Source of the DNA: Parapedobacter tibetensis
GTDB lineage: Bacteria > Bacteroidota > Bacteroidia > Sphingobacteriales > Sphingobacteriaceae
Assembly: GCF_024704835.1 (NCBI RefSeq)
Contig: NZ_JAMXBE010000006.1
Span: 124,514 to 188,513 of the forward strand
Reading direction: 5' to 3'
Length of the DNA stretch: 64,000 bases
Shown here: positions 18,745 to 27,348 of the stretch, one piece after another
Numbering within the stretch: the first letter of the stretch is position 1
How the letters are laid out: each line of letters starts with the position of its first letter
Notes under the pieces: model-generated
Database searches by the model: none
Seen by the model: only the letters and a program-made list of their open reading frames with translations
Told to the model about the DNA's origin: nothing
Program-made: the position numbers and the translations under genes

Positions 18745-19860
18745 ATGTCAAAAATTACAGTCGTTATCGTCGGTATGGGATTTGGAAAAGAATTTATCCC
18801 AATTTATCAGAAACATCCCAACATCAAAGCAGTAGGTATTTGTACCCGTAATCAAGACACGCTCAATGACCTTAAGGCCAAGTTCAACTTAGACGAAGAC
18901 TTGCTGTTTACAGACTTCGATGAGGTGGTAAAGCGGAACGATGTCGATGCCATCCATGTCGTTACGCCCGTACCCGAACATGCGCGCATGACGTTGGCGT
19001 CATTGAACGCCAATAAGCATACAGCTTGCACGATACCCATGGCGATGACCGTAGAAGATTGCCAAGCAATCGTAGCCGCAAAACGCAAATCCGGTAAGGT
19101 ATACATGATGATGGAAACCGCATTATATACAAGGGAATTTCTGTACGGACTGAAGCTGGCCGAAACGGGGCAGTTGGGAAAAATCCAGTTTGTAAGGGGC
19201 TCACATATCCAAGATATGAGTATGGAGGGTTGGGCTGAATATTGGAAAGGTTATCCGCCCATGTTAAACGGAACACACGCCATATCACCTTTGTTGCGTA
19301 TCAACAATACGATCGCCGAGTCGGTGGTTTGCCACGGTTCAGGCAAGTTATCGGATGATTTGGCTAGCCGCTATAATGCCCCATATGCGGTGGAAACCGC
19401 TACATTCAAGCTCCGAGGCACGGATGTGGTAGCCGAGGCTACTCGTTCACTTTTCGATGTGGTGCGGCAGTACCGCGAAAGCTATGATGTCTACGGTACA
19501 AAAATGTCATTCGAATGGGAACAACTGCAAGACGAAGAGCATGTAGTCTTTGACGGCGGTGAAAATGCAAGAAGAATCAATGTGCCCGATACCGATGAGT
19601 TATTGATTCCTGAAATTGCTGATTTTACTAAGCGCGAAAAGATAGATGACCCTAACCACGTTTCGTTCCTCCAGGGAGCTGGCCACGGGGGATCGCATCC
19701 CCACTTGGTGCAGGAGTTTATCGCCGCGATTGTGGAAGGCAGGCATTCGGCTGTAGATGCCGCACTGGCGGCCAATTATACTTGCGCAGGTATATGTGCA
19801 CATGAATCGGCGATGAAAGGTGGCATCAGGGTCGATGTACCGAGTTTCGAACAACAATAA
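18745..19860 (+). CDS. Gfo/Idh/MocA-family oxidoreductase with atypical EKP motif
   Basis: The 371-residue protein has no signal peptide, so it is cytoplasmic. It has an N-terminal Rossmann fold (VIVGMGFGKEF, about 1-120) and a C-terminal Gfo/Idh/MocA sheet domain (about 130-340) with a His in NGTHAISPLL in the usual place. The canonical E-K-P, whose Lys assists hydride transfer, reads T96-I97-P98 (HTACTIPMAMT), so the usual catalytic Lys is missing. Some family branches naturally have an xxPMA version, so a different chemistry, or a redox-neutral lyase or isomerase role on 3-keto sugars, is possible. It lies between thuA and an isomerase gene (19 bp downstream). Confidence 0.88.
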   Translation: MSKITVVIVGMGFGKEFIPIYQKHPNIKAVGICTRNQDTLNDLKAKFNLDEDLLFTDFDEVVKRNDVDAIHVVTPVPEHARMTLASLNANKHTACTIPMAMTVEDCQAIVAAKRKSGKVYMMMETALYTREFLYGLKLAETGQLGKIQFVRGSHIQDMSMEGWAEYWKGYPPMLNGTHAISPLLRINNTIAESVVCHGSGKLSDDLASRYNAPYAVETATFKLRGTDVVAEATRSLFDVVRQYRESYDVYGTKMSFEWEQLQDEEHVVFDGGENARRINVPDTDELLIPEIADFTKREKIDDPNHVSFLQGAGHGGSHPHLVQEFIAAIVEGRHSAVDAALAANYTCAGICAHESAMKGGIRVDVPSFEQQ

Positions 19861-19879
19861 ATAATTTGGTTTGTCAGCG

Positions 19880-20725
19880 ATGGATATAGGAATAAGCACG
19901 TTTGTTTGGGTTTCGCCGTTTTCAAGTAAGTCCTTTGATATCTTGCATAAAGCCAAAGCGATCGGTTATGATGTGGTAGAGGTTGCAGTAGAAGACCGCG
20001 ATTTGATTGATTGGGCTGCTTTAAAGGAAATTGCGCGGGAGTTGGGATTGAAAATCACGATAAGTGGGGCGTTTGGTGTGGATCGGGATATTTCGAGCAA
20101 TCGGGCCGAAATTCGGGCAAACGGGCTTTCCTATATCGTCGACTGCTTGAACATAGCAAGCGACATGGAGAGTCCAGTTTTTGGAGGGCCACTCTATTCG
20201 GCGGTCGGTAAAACCCGGTTGGTCTCTAAAGCTGAGAAAGAACAAGAACGCCAATGGTGTTTGGAAAACTTATTTCAAGCCACCAAGCATGCAGAAGCCC
20301 TAGGGGTAATCTTGGCGTTGGAGCCGCTAAATCGATTTGAAACCGATATGGTCAATACGGTTGACCAAGCCATATCGCTGGTGGATGAGGTGGATAGTAG
20401 CCATTTGAAAATATTGCTAGATACCTTCCACAGCAATATTGAGGAGAAAAACATCCCTGCATGTATTGAGAAACTGGGGGATAGGCTGATCCACATCCAA
20501 GCCAATGAAAACGACCGTGGCACACCGGGTACGGGCCACCTGGATTGGATGGGCATCCGCAATGCACTCGATACCATCGGTTATGATGGAAGCTTAGTGA
20601 TTGAAACCTTCGGAGCCCCCTCCAAGGAGTTGGCAAGGGCAGCGAGCGTATGGAGGCCATTGGCCAATAGCGCGGATGAACTTGCCGAGGAGGGATTTGC
20701 ATTTTTGAAGGGGACATTTTGCTGA
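19880..20725 (+). CDS. Sugar phosphate isomerase/epimerase (AP-endonuclease 2-like TIM barrel)
   Basis: The protein has 281 residues from ATG 19880; a TTG nine bases earlier is open but less likely. It is a xylose-isomerase-like TIM barrel related to D-psicose/D-tagatose 3-epimerases and inosose isomerases. The metal-site residues are in place: Glu148 (ALEPLNRFE), Asp181 (LLDTFHSNIEE), His205 (HIQANENDRGTPG) and Glu242 (VIETFG). It has no signal peptide, so it is cytoplasmic. It follows the oxidoreductase by 19 bp, suggesting that the two act in sequence on an imported keto-sugar. Confidence 0.9.
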   Translation: MDIGISTFVWVSPFSSKSFDILHKAKAIGYDVVEVAVEDRDLIDWAALKEIARELGLKITISGAFGVDRDISSNRAEIRANGLSYIVDCLNIASDMESPVFGGPLYSAVGKTRLVSKAEKEQERQWCLENLFQATKHAEALGVILALEPLNRFETDMVNTVDQAISLVDEVDSSHLKILLDTFHSNIEEKNIPACIEKLGDRLIHIQANENDRGTPGTGHLDWMGIRNALDTIGYDGSLVIETFGAPSKELARAASVWRPLANSADELAEEGFAFLKGTFC

Positions 20726-20731
20726 TGAATT

Positions 20732-20820
20732 GAACACAGATGACGCTGATTATGCGGATTGATACAGATAACAATTAAACACATCCGCGAACGTCAGTAC
20801 GATCCGTGTTATCTGTGTTC
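20732..20820. repeat. Intergenic inverted repeat
   Basis: The perfect outer arms GAACACAGAT (20732-20741) and ATCTGTGTTC (20811-20820) enclose weaker inner arms (GCGGAT / ATCCGC and ATAAC). It fills most of the 132-bp gap between the isomerase and the MFS gene. Elements with ACACAGAT/ATCTGTGT ends are a familiar dispersed intergenic type in Bacteroidota; no second copy is seen here. Confidence 0.6.
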
Positions 20821-20857
20821 TATAATATTTTAACAATAAATCGTTATCGCTCAAATT

Positions 20858-22402
20858 ATGAACTCCACCACGTTACAAACCGCCAATCCTTCATCACCTA
20901 GTAAGCGACTTTTCTGGGGATGTTTCATTGTGTTGGTTGCATCCGCATTCGGATTTGTTTTCCGTGCATACCTTATGCCCGAGTGGGGCGTCCGGTTCGA
21001 TTTGAGCAAAACCCAGCAAGGGCAAATCTTTGGTGTAAGTTTCTGGCCATTTGCATTGAGTATTGTGCTGTTTAGCTTGGTAATTGACAAGATAGGCTAT
21101 AAGAAGTCCATGATTTTTGCTTTTCTGTGCCATGGGGCCTCCGTTATATTGACGGTATTCGCTACGGGATATTGGATGCTCTATTTTGGCACGTTCCTAT
21201 TTGCCCTGGGAAACGGGGCTGCCGAAGCGGTGATCAATCCCGTGGTTGCTTCCATGTATCCAAAAGAGAAAACAAAATGGCTCAATATTCTCCATGCAGG
21301 TTGGCCGCTGGGGATTGCGTTGGCCGGTCTTTTGGGAATTACCTTATTGCATTTCCAGATCGATTGGAAAATAATGATGCTTTTTATCCTCCTGCCGACT
21401 ATCGCCTATGGGGTACTTATTGTGAAAGAAAAATTTCCATTAAATGAGCGTGTTAAGGCCGGCGTGGGTTATTTGGATATGCTCAAGGAAGTTGGCGTGT
21501 TGGGCTTTCTGATTGTCATCAGTTTGTGTGCTTTTGAGTTAGGCAATCTTTTTGGTTGGTCGGCAATGGTGAGCGTGGCATTGATCGTGGTGATCATTGG
21601 TTTCATCGGCTTTTACCTCCGTACACTTGGCAGGCCATTGCTTGTGCTCCTGCTGCTCATTATGGTTCCGCTGGCAACAATGGAGCTTGGTACGGACAGT
21701 TGGATTACCGATCTCATGACACCCGAAATGAAGAAATTGGGTTTCCAAGGCGGATGGGTGTTGGTATTCACGGCCGTTATCATGGGTATACTGCGGTTGT
21801 ATACCGGAGTGGTCACCAAGCGGATTTCGCCACTGGGAATCTTAGCGATAAGTGCGCTTATTTCCGCCGTTGGCTTGCAGTGGTTGTCCATATCGACCGG
21901 ATATGCTATCCTGCTAGCCGCATTATGTTATGCACTGGGAAAAACCTACCTATGGGGTACCATGTTGGGCGTGGTATCCGAGCAATTTCCTAAAGGTGGG
22001 GCATTGGCATTGAATTTTACCAGTGCAGTAGGGCAGTTGGGTGTAGGTATCATAGGTGCTGTATTTTTAGGGTCTATCCAAGATAGCGAAATCGATTCAA
22101 AACTACACGTCTACGATATGGAAAATAGCACCGCTTATCATAAGAACTATGTGACGGAGACCAAACGGAGTATTTTCGGAGAATATAAGGCATTGGATCA
22201 GGAGAAATTGGCTGTTGCCGATGAGGAAACGCTAGCGGTAATCACCGAAGTGGAAAACCAATCCAAGAAATCCGCATTGTCCACGGTTTCCATATTACCG
22301 GTCTTTATGTTTTTATTTTTCGTCGCATTAATCATCTACTTCAGGTTAAAGGGAGGGTATAAGCCGGTTGTTCTTGAAGATGCGCCAAGCAGCACGCATT
22401 AG
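20858..22402 (+). CDS. MFS transporter
   Basis: The 514-residue inner-membrane protein has about 12 hydrophobic segments (for example LFWGCFIVLVASAFGFVF, IVLFSLVIDKIGYKKSMIF with the MFS loop, YFGTFLFALGNGAAEAVI, LGVGIIGAVFLGSI, VSILPVFMFLFFVALIIY). A soluble acidic stretch (about 410-470) lies before the last segment. It presumably imports the sugar or sugar acid released in the periplasm for the Gfo/Idh and isomerase enzymes encoded just upstream. It sits after a 132-bp gap holding an inverted repeat, so part of its expression may differ from the upstream genes. Confidence 0.92.
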   Translation: MNSTTLQTANPSSPSKRLFWGCFIVLVASAFGFVFRAYLMPEWGVRFDLSKTQQGQIFGVSFWPFALSIVLFSLVIDKIGYKKSMIFAFLCHGASVILTVFATGYWMLYFGTFLFALGNGAAEAVINPVVASMYPKEKTKWLNILHAGWPLGIALAGLLGITLLHFQIDWKIMMLFILLPTIAYGVLIVKEKFPLNERVKAGVGYLDMLKEVGVLGFLIVISLCAFELGNLFGWSAMVSVALIVVIIGFIGFYLRTLGRPLLVLLLLIMVPLATMELGTDSWITDLMTPEMKKLGFQGGWVLVFTAVIMGILRLYTGVVTKRISPLGILAISALISAVGLQWLSISTGYAILLAALCYALGKTYLWGTMLGVVSEQFPKGGALALNFTSAVGQLGVGIIGAVFLGSIQDSEIDSKLHVYDMENSTAYHKNYVTETKRSIFGEYKALDQEKLAVADEETLAVITEVENQSKKSALSTVSILPVFMFLFFVALIIYFRLKGGYKPVVLEDAPSSTH

Positions 22403-22450
22403 CATAAGCGGCCAATAAATACGATTATAACTAATTAAAGCCACCGAATT

Positions 22451-23662
22451 ATGAAGAGGAGAAAATTCATCCACACACTAAATGCGGGCATGGCAGCAAC
22501 GCTTGTCTCAAAATCCGCAATTGCTAACACGTTGTTTAGCTCATCTAACAACAGGAGCTTGCAGGAAGAGCTTGCCTATCACACCATCAAATCAATCACA
22601 TTCGATGATGTGCGTATGCAATATCCGCGGTTAGTCGGGAAAAATGCCCGATTGGATATCCATGGTTATGGGCCACGTTTAGCTATTTGTATCCTTACTA
22701 CAGATCAGGGAGCCAGAGGGTGGGCTTCCCTGCGGGGAGGCCGTAGAGAAGCAAGTCGTATTGTGCCTGATTTGATCGGAAAGAAACTATCCGATGTATT
22801 TGATGTCACGATCGGGATTACGGATGATCGGTATCTCCCTTTCGATATTGCCCTGCACGACTTGGCAGGAGTAGCACTCAATAAGCCCGTTTATGCCATA
22901 TTAGGGCGCAGCACACCGTATCTTACAAAGTATTATAGCGGCATGATTTACTTTGACGATTTGGAACCTTCCCATGCACCTGGCGGAATTGACAAAATTC
23001 TGGAGGAATGCCGGTATGACTACGAATACGGTTACCGTCAATTTAAACTGAAAATCGGCCGGGGTCACCGTTGGATGCCCTACAAAGAAGGGCTAACCCG
23101 TGATATCGAAGTAACCAAGGCTGTAGCCGCGGCATTTCCCGATTGCGATATTTTGGTGGATGGCAACAACGGATTCACGGTCAACGAATTTATTGCTTAT
23201 TTGAAGGGCATCGGTGATATTCCATTATTTTGGATTGAAGAACCCTTCCATGAGACTGTAAAAGACTACCGTATACTTAAGGACTGGATGCAAAGTGCGG
23301 GTGTAAGCAGTCTACTTGCAGACGGCGAAGCCGATCCGGATCCCGCATTATTAGATGAACTCATGCAGCAAAAGCTCATGGATGTACATCTCAGTGATAT
23401 CGAAGGCCTTGGCTTTACGAATTGGAGGAAGCTCATGCCGCAGCTAGTGCAATACGGTGTGCAAGCATCGCCCCATGCATGGGGGTCGCTCCTGAAAACC
23501 TATTATACGGCCCATTTGGCGGGAGGGTTGGGAAACACGGTTACCGTTGAAGGTGTTACCAGTACTTCTGAAGATGTGGATCTCAGTAAATACACGATTA
23601 AAGACGGGAAGCTGATTCCTCCTGATGCGCCGGGATTTGGAATAGATCTATTGAGCATGTAA
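22451..23662 (+). CDS. Enolase-superfamily (mandelate racemase-like) enzyme with Tat-type signal
   Basis: The protein has 403 residues. The N-terminus MKRRKFIHTLNAGMAATL is a twin-arginine-type leader, so the enzyme is probably exported folded to the periplasm. The barrel carries enolase-superfamily residues: K199/K201 in FKLKIGRG, metal ligands Asp237 (VDGNN), Glu263 (WIEEPF) and Glu293 (ADGEAD), and His342 (ASPHAWGS). The family abstracts the alpha-proton of a carboxylate, as in sugar-acid dehydratases or racemases, so the substrate may be an aldonate or uronate produced by the oxidative enzymes of this operon (inference). It follows the MFS gene by 48 bp and ends the operon. Confidence 0.85.
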   Translation: MKRRKFIHTLNAGMAATLVSKSAIANTLFSSSNNRSLQEELAYHTIKSITFDDVRMQYPRLVGKNARLDIHGYGPRLAICILTTDQGARGWASLRGGRREASRIVPDLIGKKLSDVFDVTIGITDDRYLPFDIALHDLAGVALNKPVYAILGRSTPYLTKYYSGMIYFDDLEPSHAPGGIDKILEECRYDYEYGYRQFKLKIGRGHRWMPYKEGLTRDIEVTKAVAAAFPDCDILVDGNNGFTVNEFIAYLKGIGDIPLFWIEEPFHETVKDYRILKDWMQSAGVSSLLADGEADPDPALLDELMQQKLMDVHLSDIEGLGFTNWRKLMPQLVQYGVQASPHAWGSLLKTYYTAHLAGGLGNTVTVEGVTSTSEDVDLSKYTIKDGKLIPPDAPGFGIDLLSM

Positions 23663-23719
23663 GGTTAATACGACATATCAGGACAGTTTTATTTGCGAAT
23701 TTTCAGATAAATCGCTGAA

Positions 23720-23761
23720 CCGAGAAATGATTCCATGGATTATGCACAGGAATCAGCTCGG
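23720..23761 (+). terminator. Hairpin, possible terminator of the 14484-23662 operon
   Basis: Arms CCGAG (23720-23724) and TGATTCC (23728-23734) pair with GGAATCA (23749-23755) and CTCGG (23757-23761), about 12 bp of stem with a small internal loop, 57 bp after the enolase-family stop codon. It has no strong T-run, so termination is plausible but not proven. The rest of the 382-bp gap (23663-24044) holds operator copy B and an AT-rich leader, and no ORF. Confidence 0.5.
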
Positions 23762-23809
23762 ACAGGAATTATTATGCCTTAAATTATATTTGTTTTTATA
23801 TTATTATGG

Positions 23810-23872
23810 TATAATTTGACTATAACCAGATAAGATAGCACCTATTTTGCCTTGAATTATGCCCTAGCTTTG
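23810..23872 (+). promoter_or_regulatory. Shared operator copy B with promoter -7 box, for the 24045 PUL
   Basis: Direct repeats TATAATTTGAC (23810-23820) and TATAACCAGAT (23821-23831) are followed by AAGATAGC. The -7 box TAGCTTTG is at 23865-23872, 55 bp from the operator start, exactly as in copies A and C. B and C also share TTTGCCTT between operator and -7 box. The leader from here to the susC start is about 170 nt. Confidence 0.8.
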
Positions 23873-24044
23873 AAATGGGGATAATGATAACTAATAGTTA
23901 ACCAGTATTAATTTTCAACGGGGAAAGGAGGGACAAGGAAGCTAACCCATCAGTTTGGTATAGGTGCGTTGCACCAACCATTGAGAGATCAGATATACCC
24001 TAAACCCACGAAAAAAAGTAATAACCAACTAAAAAAACAAGGCT

Positions 24045-27000
24045 ATGCAAAAAGATTTTCATGAACGCAGGTTACGGCCGATTTGGCTGTATGCCCTTGC
24101 CTTTTTATCCATCTATTGCTGTTTAATTCTACAAGTTGTCACAGCGAACGCAGCGGCGTTGCCAGTATCGGGTGTCGCAGTAGGACAACGTCAGGTAAGC
24201 GGTACAGTTGTGGGTAGCGACAATACCCCGTTAGGGGGTGTTACCGTTACCGAAAAAGGAACAACCAACAGTACGAGTACCAATGACGAAGGAGCGTATT
24301 CCCTTACCTTGCAGCATGCAGATGATGCGGTGCTTGTATTTCGCTATGTGGGCTATTTGGCCCAAGAACTGCCCGTTTCTGGTGCAACGGTCAACGTCGT
24401 ATTGGAGCGTGATGAAACCGCACTGGAGGAGGTGGTAGTCACCGGTTTTGGTATGACGCAGAAGAAAGAGACATTAACCGGTGCCATTTCATCCATCGGT
24501 GCTGATGACATTAGTCGGTCATTGTCTTCGACTACTTCCGGTGCCTTGGTCGGAAAAATGCCGGGGTTGAACTTCCGGCAGACCGACGGCCGGCCAGGGT
24601 CGTCAACCAACATCCAAATCCGTAACATGGGTAGTCCCCTGTACGTCATCGACGGGGTGCAGAAGGATGCCGGTCAGTTTAATAACTTGGATTTCAATGA
24701 CATTGAATCCATCGCCATTCTGAAGGATGCATCTGCGGCCATCTATGGGGTACGGGCCGCAAATGGCGTTGTTGTTGTTACTACCAAACGGGGTAAGCGG
24801 AATACCAAGAACACCATCAGTTTGACGTCCAACTACGGTTTCCAGAATTTATCCACGTTTCCGAAGCCTGCGGATGCGGTGACCTATGTGGAGAGTTACA
24901 TCCAATCCGAAACTGTACAGGGAGCGAATAACTACCGGTATGATGCCGACGATCTGGCGAAATGGCGTCAGGGTACGGAGAAGGGCTATGTGCCGTTTGA
25001 TTGGTACGACTACATTTGGGAAACCTCTCCCCAGGTTTATCTCAATGCAAACGTCTCGGGCGGATCCGACAAAATAAACTACTATTTCAGCTTGGGTCAC
25101 CTCAACCAGAATGACGTCATTGTAAACTACGGCGGTTTCAAACGGACCAACGTGCAGATGAACGTTACTTCCCAAATCTCTGATCGGTTTAAGGTTGGGG
25201 CAAGCTACAACGCCCGGCATGAGTATCGTAGAAACCCCGGTGTACCGGGCGGTGATGACTTGTGGTTGCCACGCTTCGGTACATTCCGTAACCTCCCCAC
25301 GGTGCGTCCATTTGCCAATGATAATCCGGATTACCCGACACTAACGTCAAATGATCCGGGTACGAATTTTGGATGGTTGACCTACGATTTGTCCGGTGAG
25401 CGGACGGAGACTTGGCGGGTCAGCCAGCTCAATTTTGATGCAGAATACAACATTGTAGATGGGTTGACGGCCAAGGCCTTGGTAGGATATTATTACGCGT
25501 CCCAACGGATGGACAATCATGAATATACTTACAAGTTGTATGAGTACGATGCGGCAACCGATACGTATCCTGTCATGTTCGAAAATAATAACCCATGGCG
25601 TGAACGCCGTATGGGGCATGTTGAGGAAATGACTTCTAATGTGCAACTGAATTATGTCAAGTCGTTCAGTAACCATAATCTTGCCGTGATTGGTGGTGTG
25701 GAGAGTATTCTTAGAAAGGATCCTTCGACATGGGTACACTCGATTCCCACAGCTAATGCGTTGAAGCTCATTGATTATGAAACCATGGATACCTATACTG
25801 ATAGGGGGGATAATCCGCAAGCTCGGTTAGGGTATATTGGTAAAATCAATTATGATTATGCAGGAAAGTATCTGGTCGAACTTCTGGGCCGGTACGATGG
25901 TTCCTGGAAATTCCCACCGAACGACCGTTGGGGATTCTTCCCTGCGGCGTCCGCCGGATGGCGTATTTCCCAAGAGTCGTTTTGGCAAGATAGTAAGTTA
26001 GGTCAAGTGGTGAACGACTTGAAGATCAGGGGTTCTTTTGGTATGGTAGGTGATGATGACTTGAACGACCTTGGTTATGCAGCGTTTGATTACATGGCGG
26101 GCTATAATTACAAGCAAGGGGGAGCAGTAATTGACGGTGCTTATGTACTGGGTTCTCAACCCCGTGGTTTACCGGTAACTACGCTTTCGTGGTTGCGTGC
26201 CGAGATGGTGAATGTTGGTTTCGATGCGGCGTTCTTGAGAAATAGACTGACCACCACCGTCGAATTTTTCCAACGAAAGCGGATGGGATTGCCGGCTGCG
26301 CGTTATGACATTTTGTTGCCCACTGAAGTCGGTTTTGGTTTACCCAATGAGAACCTGAATTCCGACATGCTCCGTGGTTATGAAGCAATGGTACGGTGGA
26401 GCGATCGGGTGAACGAATTTACCTATTCGCTAGGCGGTAACATTACCTATTCTCGCTTTTACGACTGGGATCGCTACAAACCCCGTTTTAGCAATTCATG
26501 GGATGAGTATAGAGGATCGCTTGTCCAACGGTACGGTTACCTGAACTGGGGTCTCGAATCGGATGGACAATTCAAAAGCTGGGACGAAATCACCAACTGG
26601 CCGGTTGATAATGACCGCCAAGGCAACCGCACCCTGCGCCCCGGCGATGTGAAATATGTGGATCAAAATGGGGATGGGGTAATCAATGGAATGGATGAAC
26701 GCCCAATTGGATACCGCCAAGGTTCTACACCTGTGCTTAATTTCGGGTTGAACTTTTCCTTTGCCTATAAAAGATTTGATTTAGCAATGGATTTTTCAGG
26801 TGGTGGGATGTATACATTTTATAAGCAATGGGAAATGCGTAATCCATTCCACGATGGGGGCAACAACCCGCAATATTACTTTGACGATGCTTGGAAGCTT
26901 TCGGATATCTGGGATGCCAATAGCGAGTTGATTCCCGGCAAATACCCCATGTTGTTGATTGGTAACAGTTCGCATAGCAATTACTGGAACAGCACATTCT

Positions 27001-27230
27001 GGAAACAAAACATCCGGTATATCAAACTCCGCAACGTGGACTTCGGTTATTCGTTGCCCAAACGGATTCTTGAACCGCTGTCCATTACCGGAGTTCGGGT
27101 ATATTTTTCAGGACAAAACCTCCTTACACTCACCAATCTCATCGGGGTAGATCCGGAAGCGGATCAGGATAACGGTTTGGGATATCCGACGATGCGGATA
27201 TTCAATTTCGGCCTGAATGTGAGATTCTAA
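24045..27230 (+). CDS. SusC-family TonB-dependent outer-membrane transporter
   Basis: The protein has 1061 residues: a signal region (about 1-36), a CarboxypepD_reg-like domain (about 48-130, VSGTVVGSDNTPLGG to NVVLER), TonB-box-like EEVVVTGFGM, a plug (about 140-250, IAILKDASAAIYGVRAANGVVVVTTKRG) and a barrel ending FNFGLNVRF. There is no STN domain. It is the first gene after operator copy B. The partner SusD gene follows after 118 bp, an unusually long gap for such a pair, filled by a hairpin element. Confidence 0.95.
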   Translation: MQKDFHERRLRPIWLYALAFLSIYCCLILQVVTANAAALPVSGVAVGQRQVSGTVVGSDNTPLGGVTVTEKGTTNSTSTNDEGAYSLTLQHADDAVLVFRYVGYLAQELPVSGATVNVVLERDETALEEVVVTGFGMTQKKETLTGAISSIGADDISRSLSSTTSGALVGKMPGLNFRQTDGRPGSSTNIQIRNMGSPLYVIDGVQKDAGQFNNLDFNDIESIAILKDASAAIYGVRAANGVVVVTTKRGKRNTKNTISLTSNYGFQNLSTFPKPADAVTYVESYIQSETVQGANNYRYDADDLAKWRQGTEKGYVPFDWYDYIWETSPQVYLNANVSGGSDKINYYFSLGHLNQNDVIVNYGGFKRTNVQMNVTSQISDRFKVGASYNARHEYRRNPGVPGGDDLWLPRFGTFRNLPTVRPFANDNPDYPTLTSNDPGTNFGWLTYDLSGERTETWRVSQLNFDAEYNIVDGLTAKALVGYYYASQRMDNHEYTYKLYEYDAATDTYPVMFENNNPWRERRMGHVEEMTSNVQLNYVKSFSNHNLAVIGGVESILRKDPSTWVHSIPTANALKLIDYETMDTYTDRGDNPQARLGYIGKINYDYAGKYLVELLGRYDGSWKFPPNDRWGFFPAASAGWRISQESFWQDSKLGQVVNDLKIRGSFGMVGDDDLNDLGYAAFDYMAGYNYKQGGAVIDGAYVLGSQPRGLPVTTLSWLRAEMVNVGFDAAFLRNRLTTTVEFFQRKRMGLPAARYDILLPTEVGFGLPNENLNSDMLRGYEAMVRWSDRVNEFTYSLGGNITYSRFYDWDRYKPRFSNSWDEYRGSLVQRYGYLNWGLESDGQFKSWDEITNWPVDNDRQGNRTLRPGDVKYVDQNGDGVINGMDERPIGYRQGSTPVLNFGLNFSFAYKRFDLAMDFSGGGMYTFYKQWEMRNPFHDGGNNPQYYFDDAWKLSDIWDANSELIPGKYPMLLIGNSSHSNYWNSTFWKQNIRYIKLRNVDFGYSLPKRILEPLSITGVRVYFSGQNLLTLTNLIGVDPEADQDNGLGYPTMRIFNFGLNVRF

Positions 27231-27264
27231 TCTATTGGGATTAATTAAAAAAAAGGAAAGTATT

Positions 27265-27330
27265 ATGAAACCTGCATGAGTTGCCACTCGCAAAAAGATA
27301 TGAATAACTCATGCAAGCTTCATTGCCATT
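27265..27330 (+). repeat. Intergenic hairpin element R1 (between susC and susD)
   Basis: This 66-bp element matches that at 29211-29276. The stem GCATGAGTT (27274-27282) pairs with AACTCATGC (27306-27314), and outer arms ATGAA and TTCAT also pair. It begins ATGAAACCTGCATGA, a possible four-codon ORF preceded by an AAGGAAAG-like sequence. It ends in AAGCTTCATTGCC, identical to the second copy. Conserved pairing suggests an RNA structure acting on susC/susD mRNA stability or differential expression. Confidence 0.7.
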
Positions 27331-27348
27331 AAATAAAAAAATATTCAA

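Noticed and set aside
19871-19879. TTG start for the isomerase
   Set aside because: ATG 19880 starts exactly at the barrel's first strand (MDIGIS); the TTG adds only three residues.
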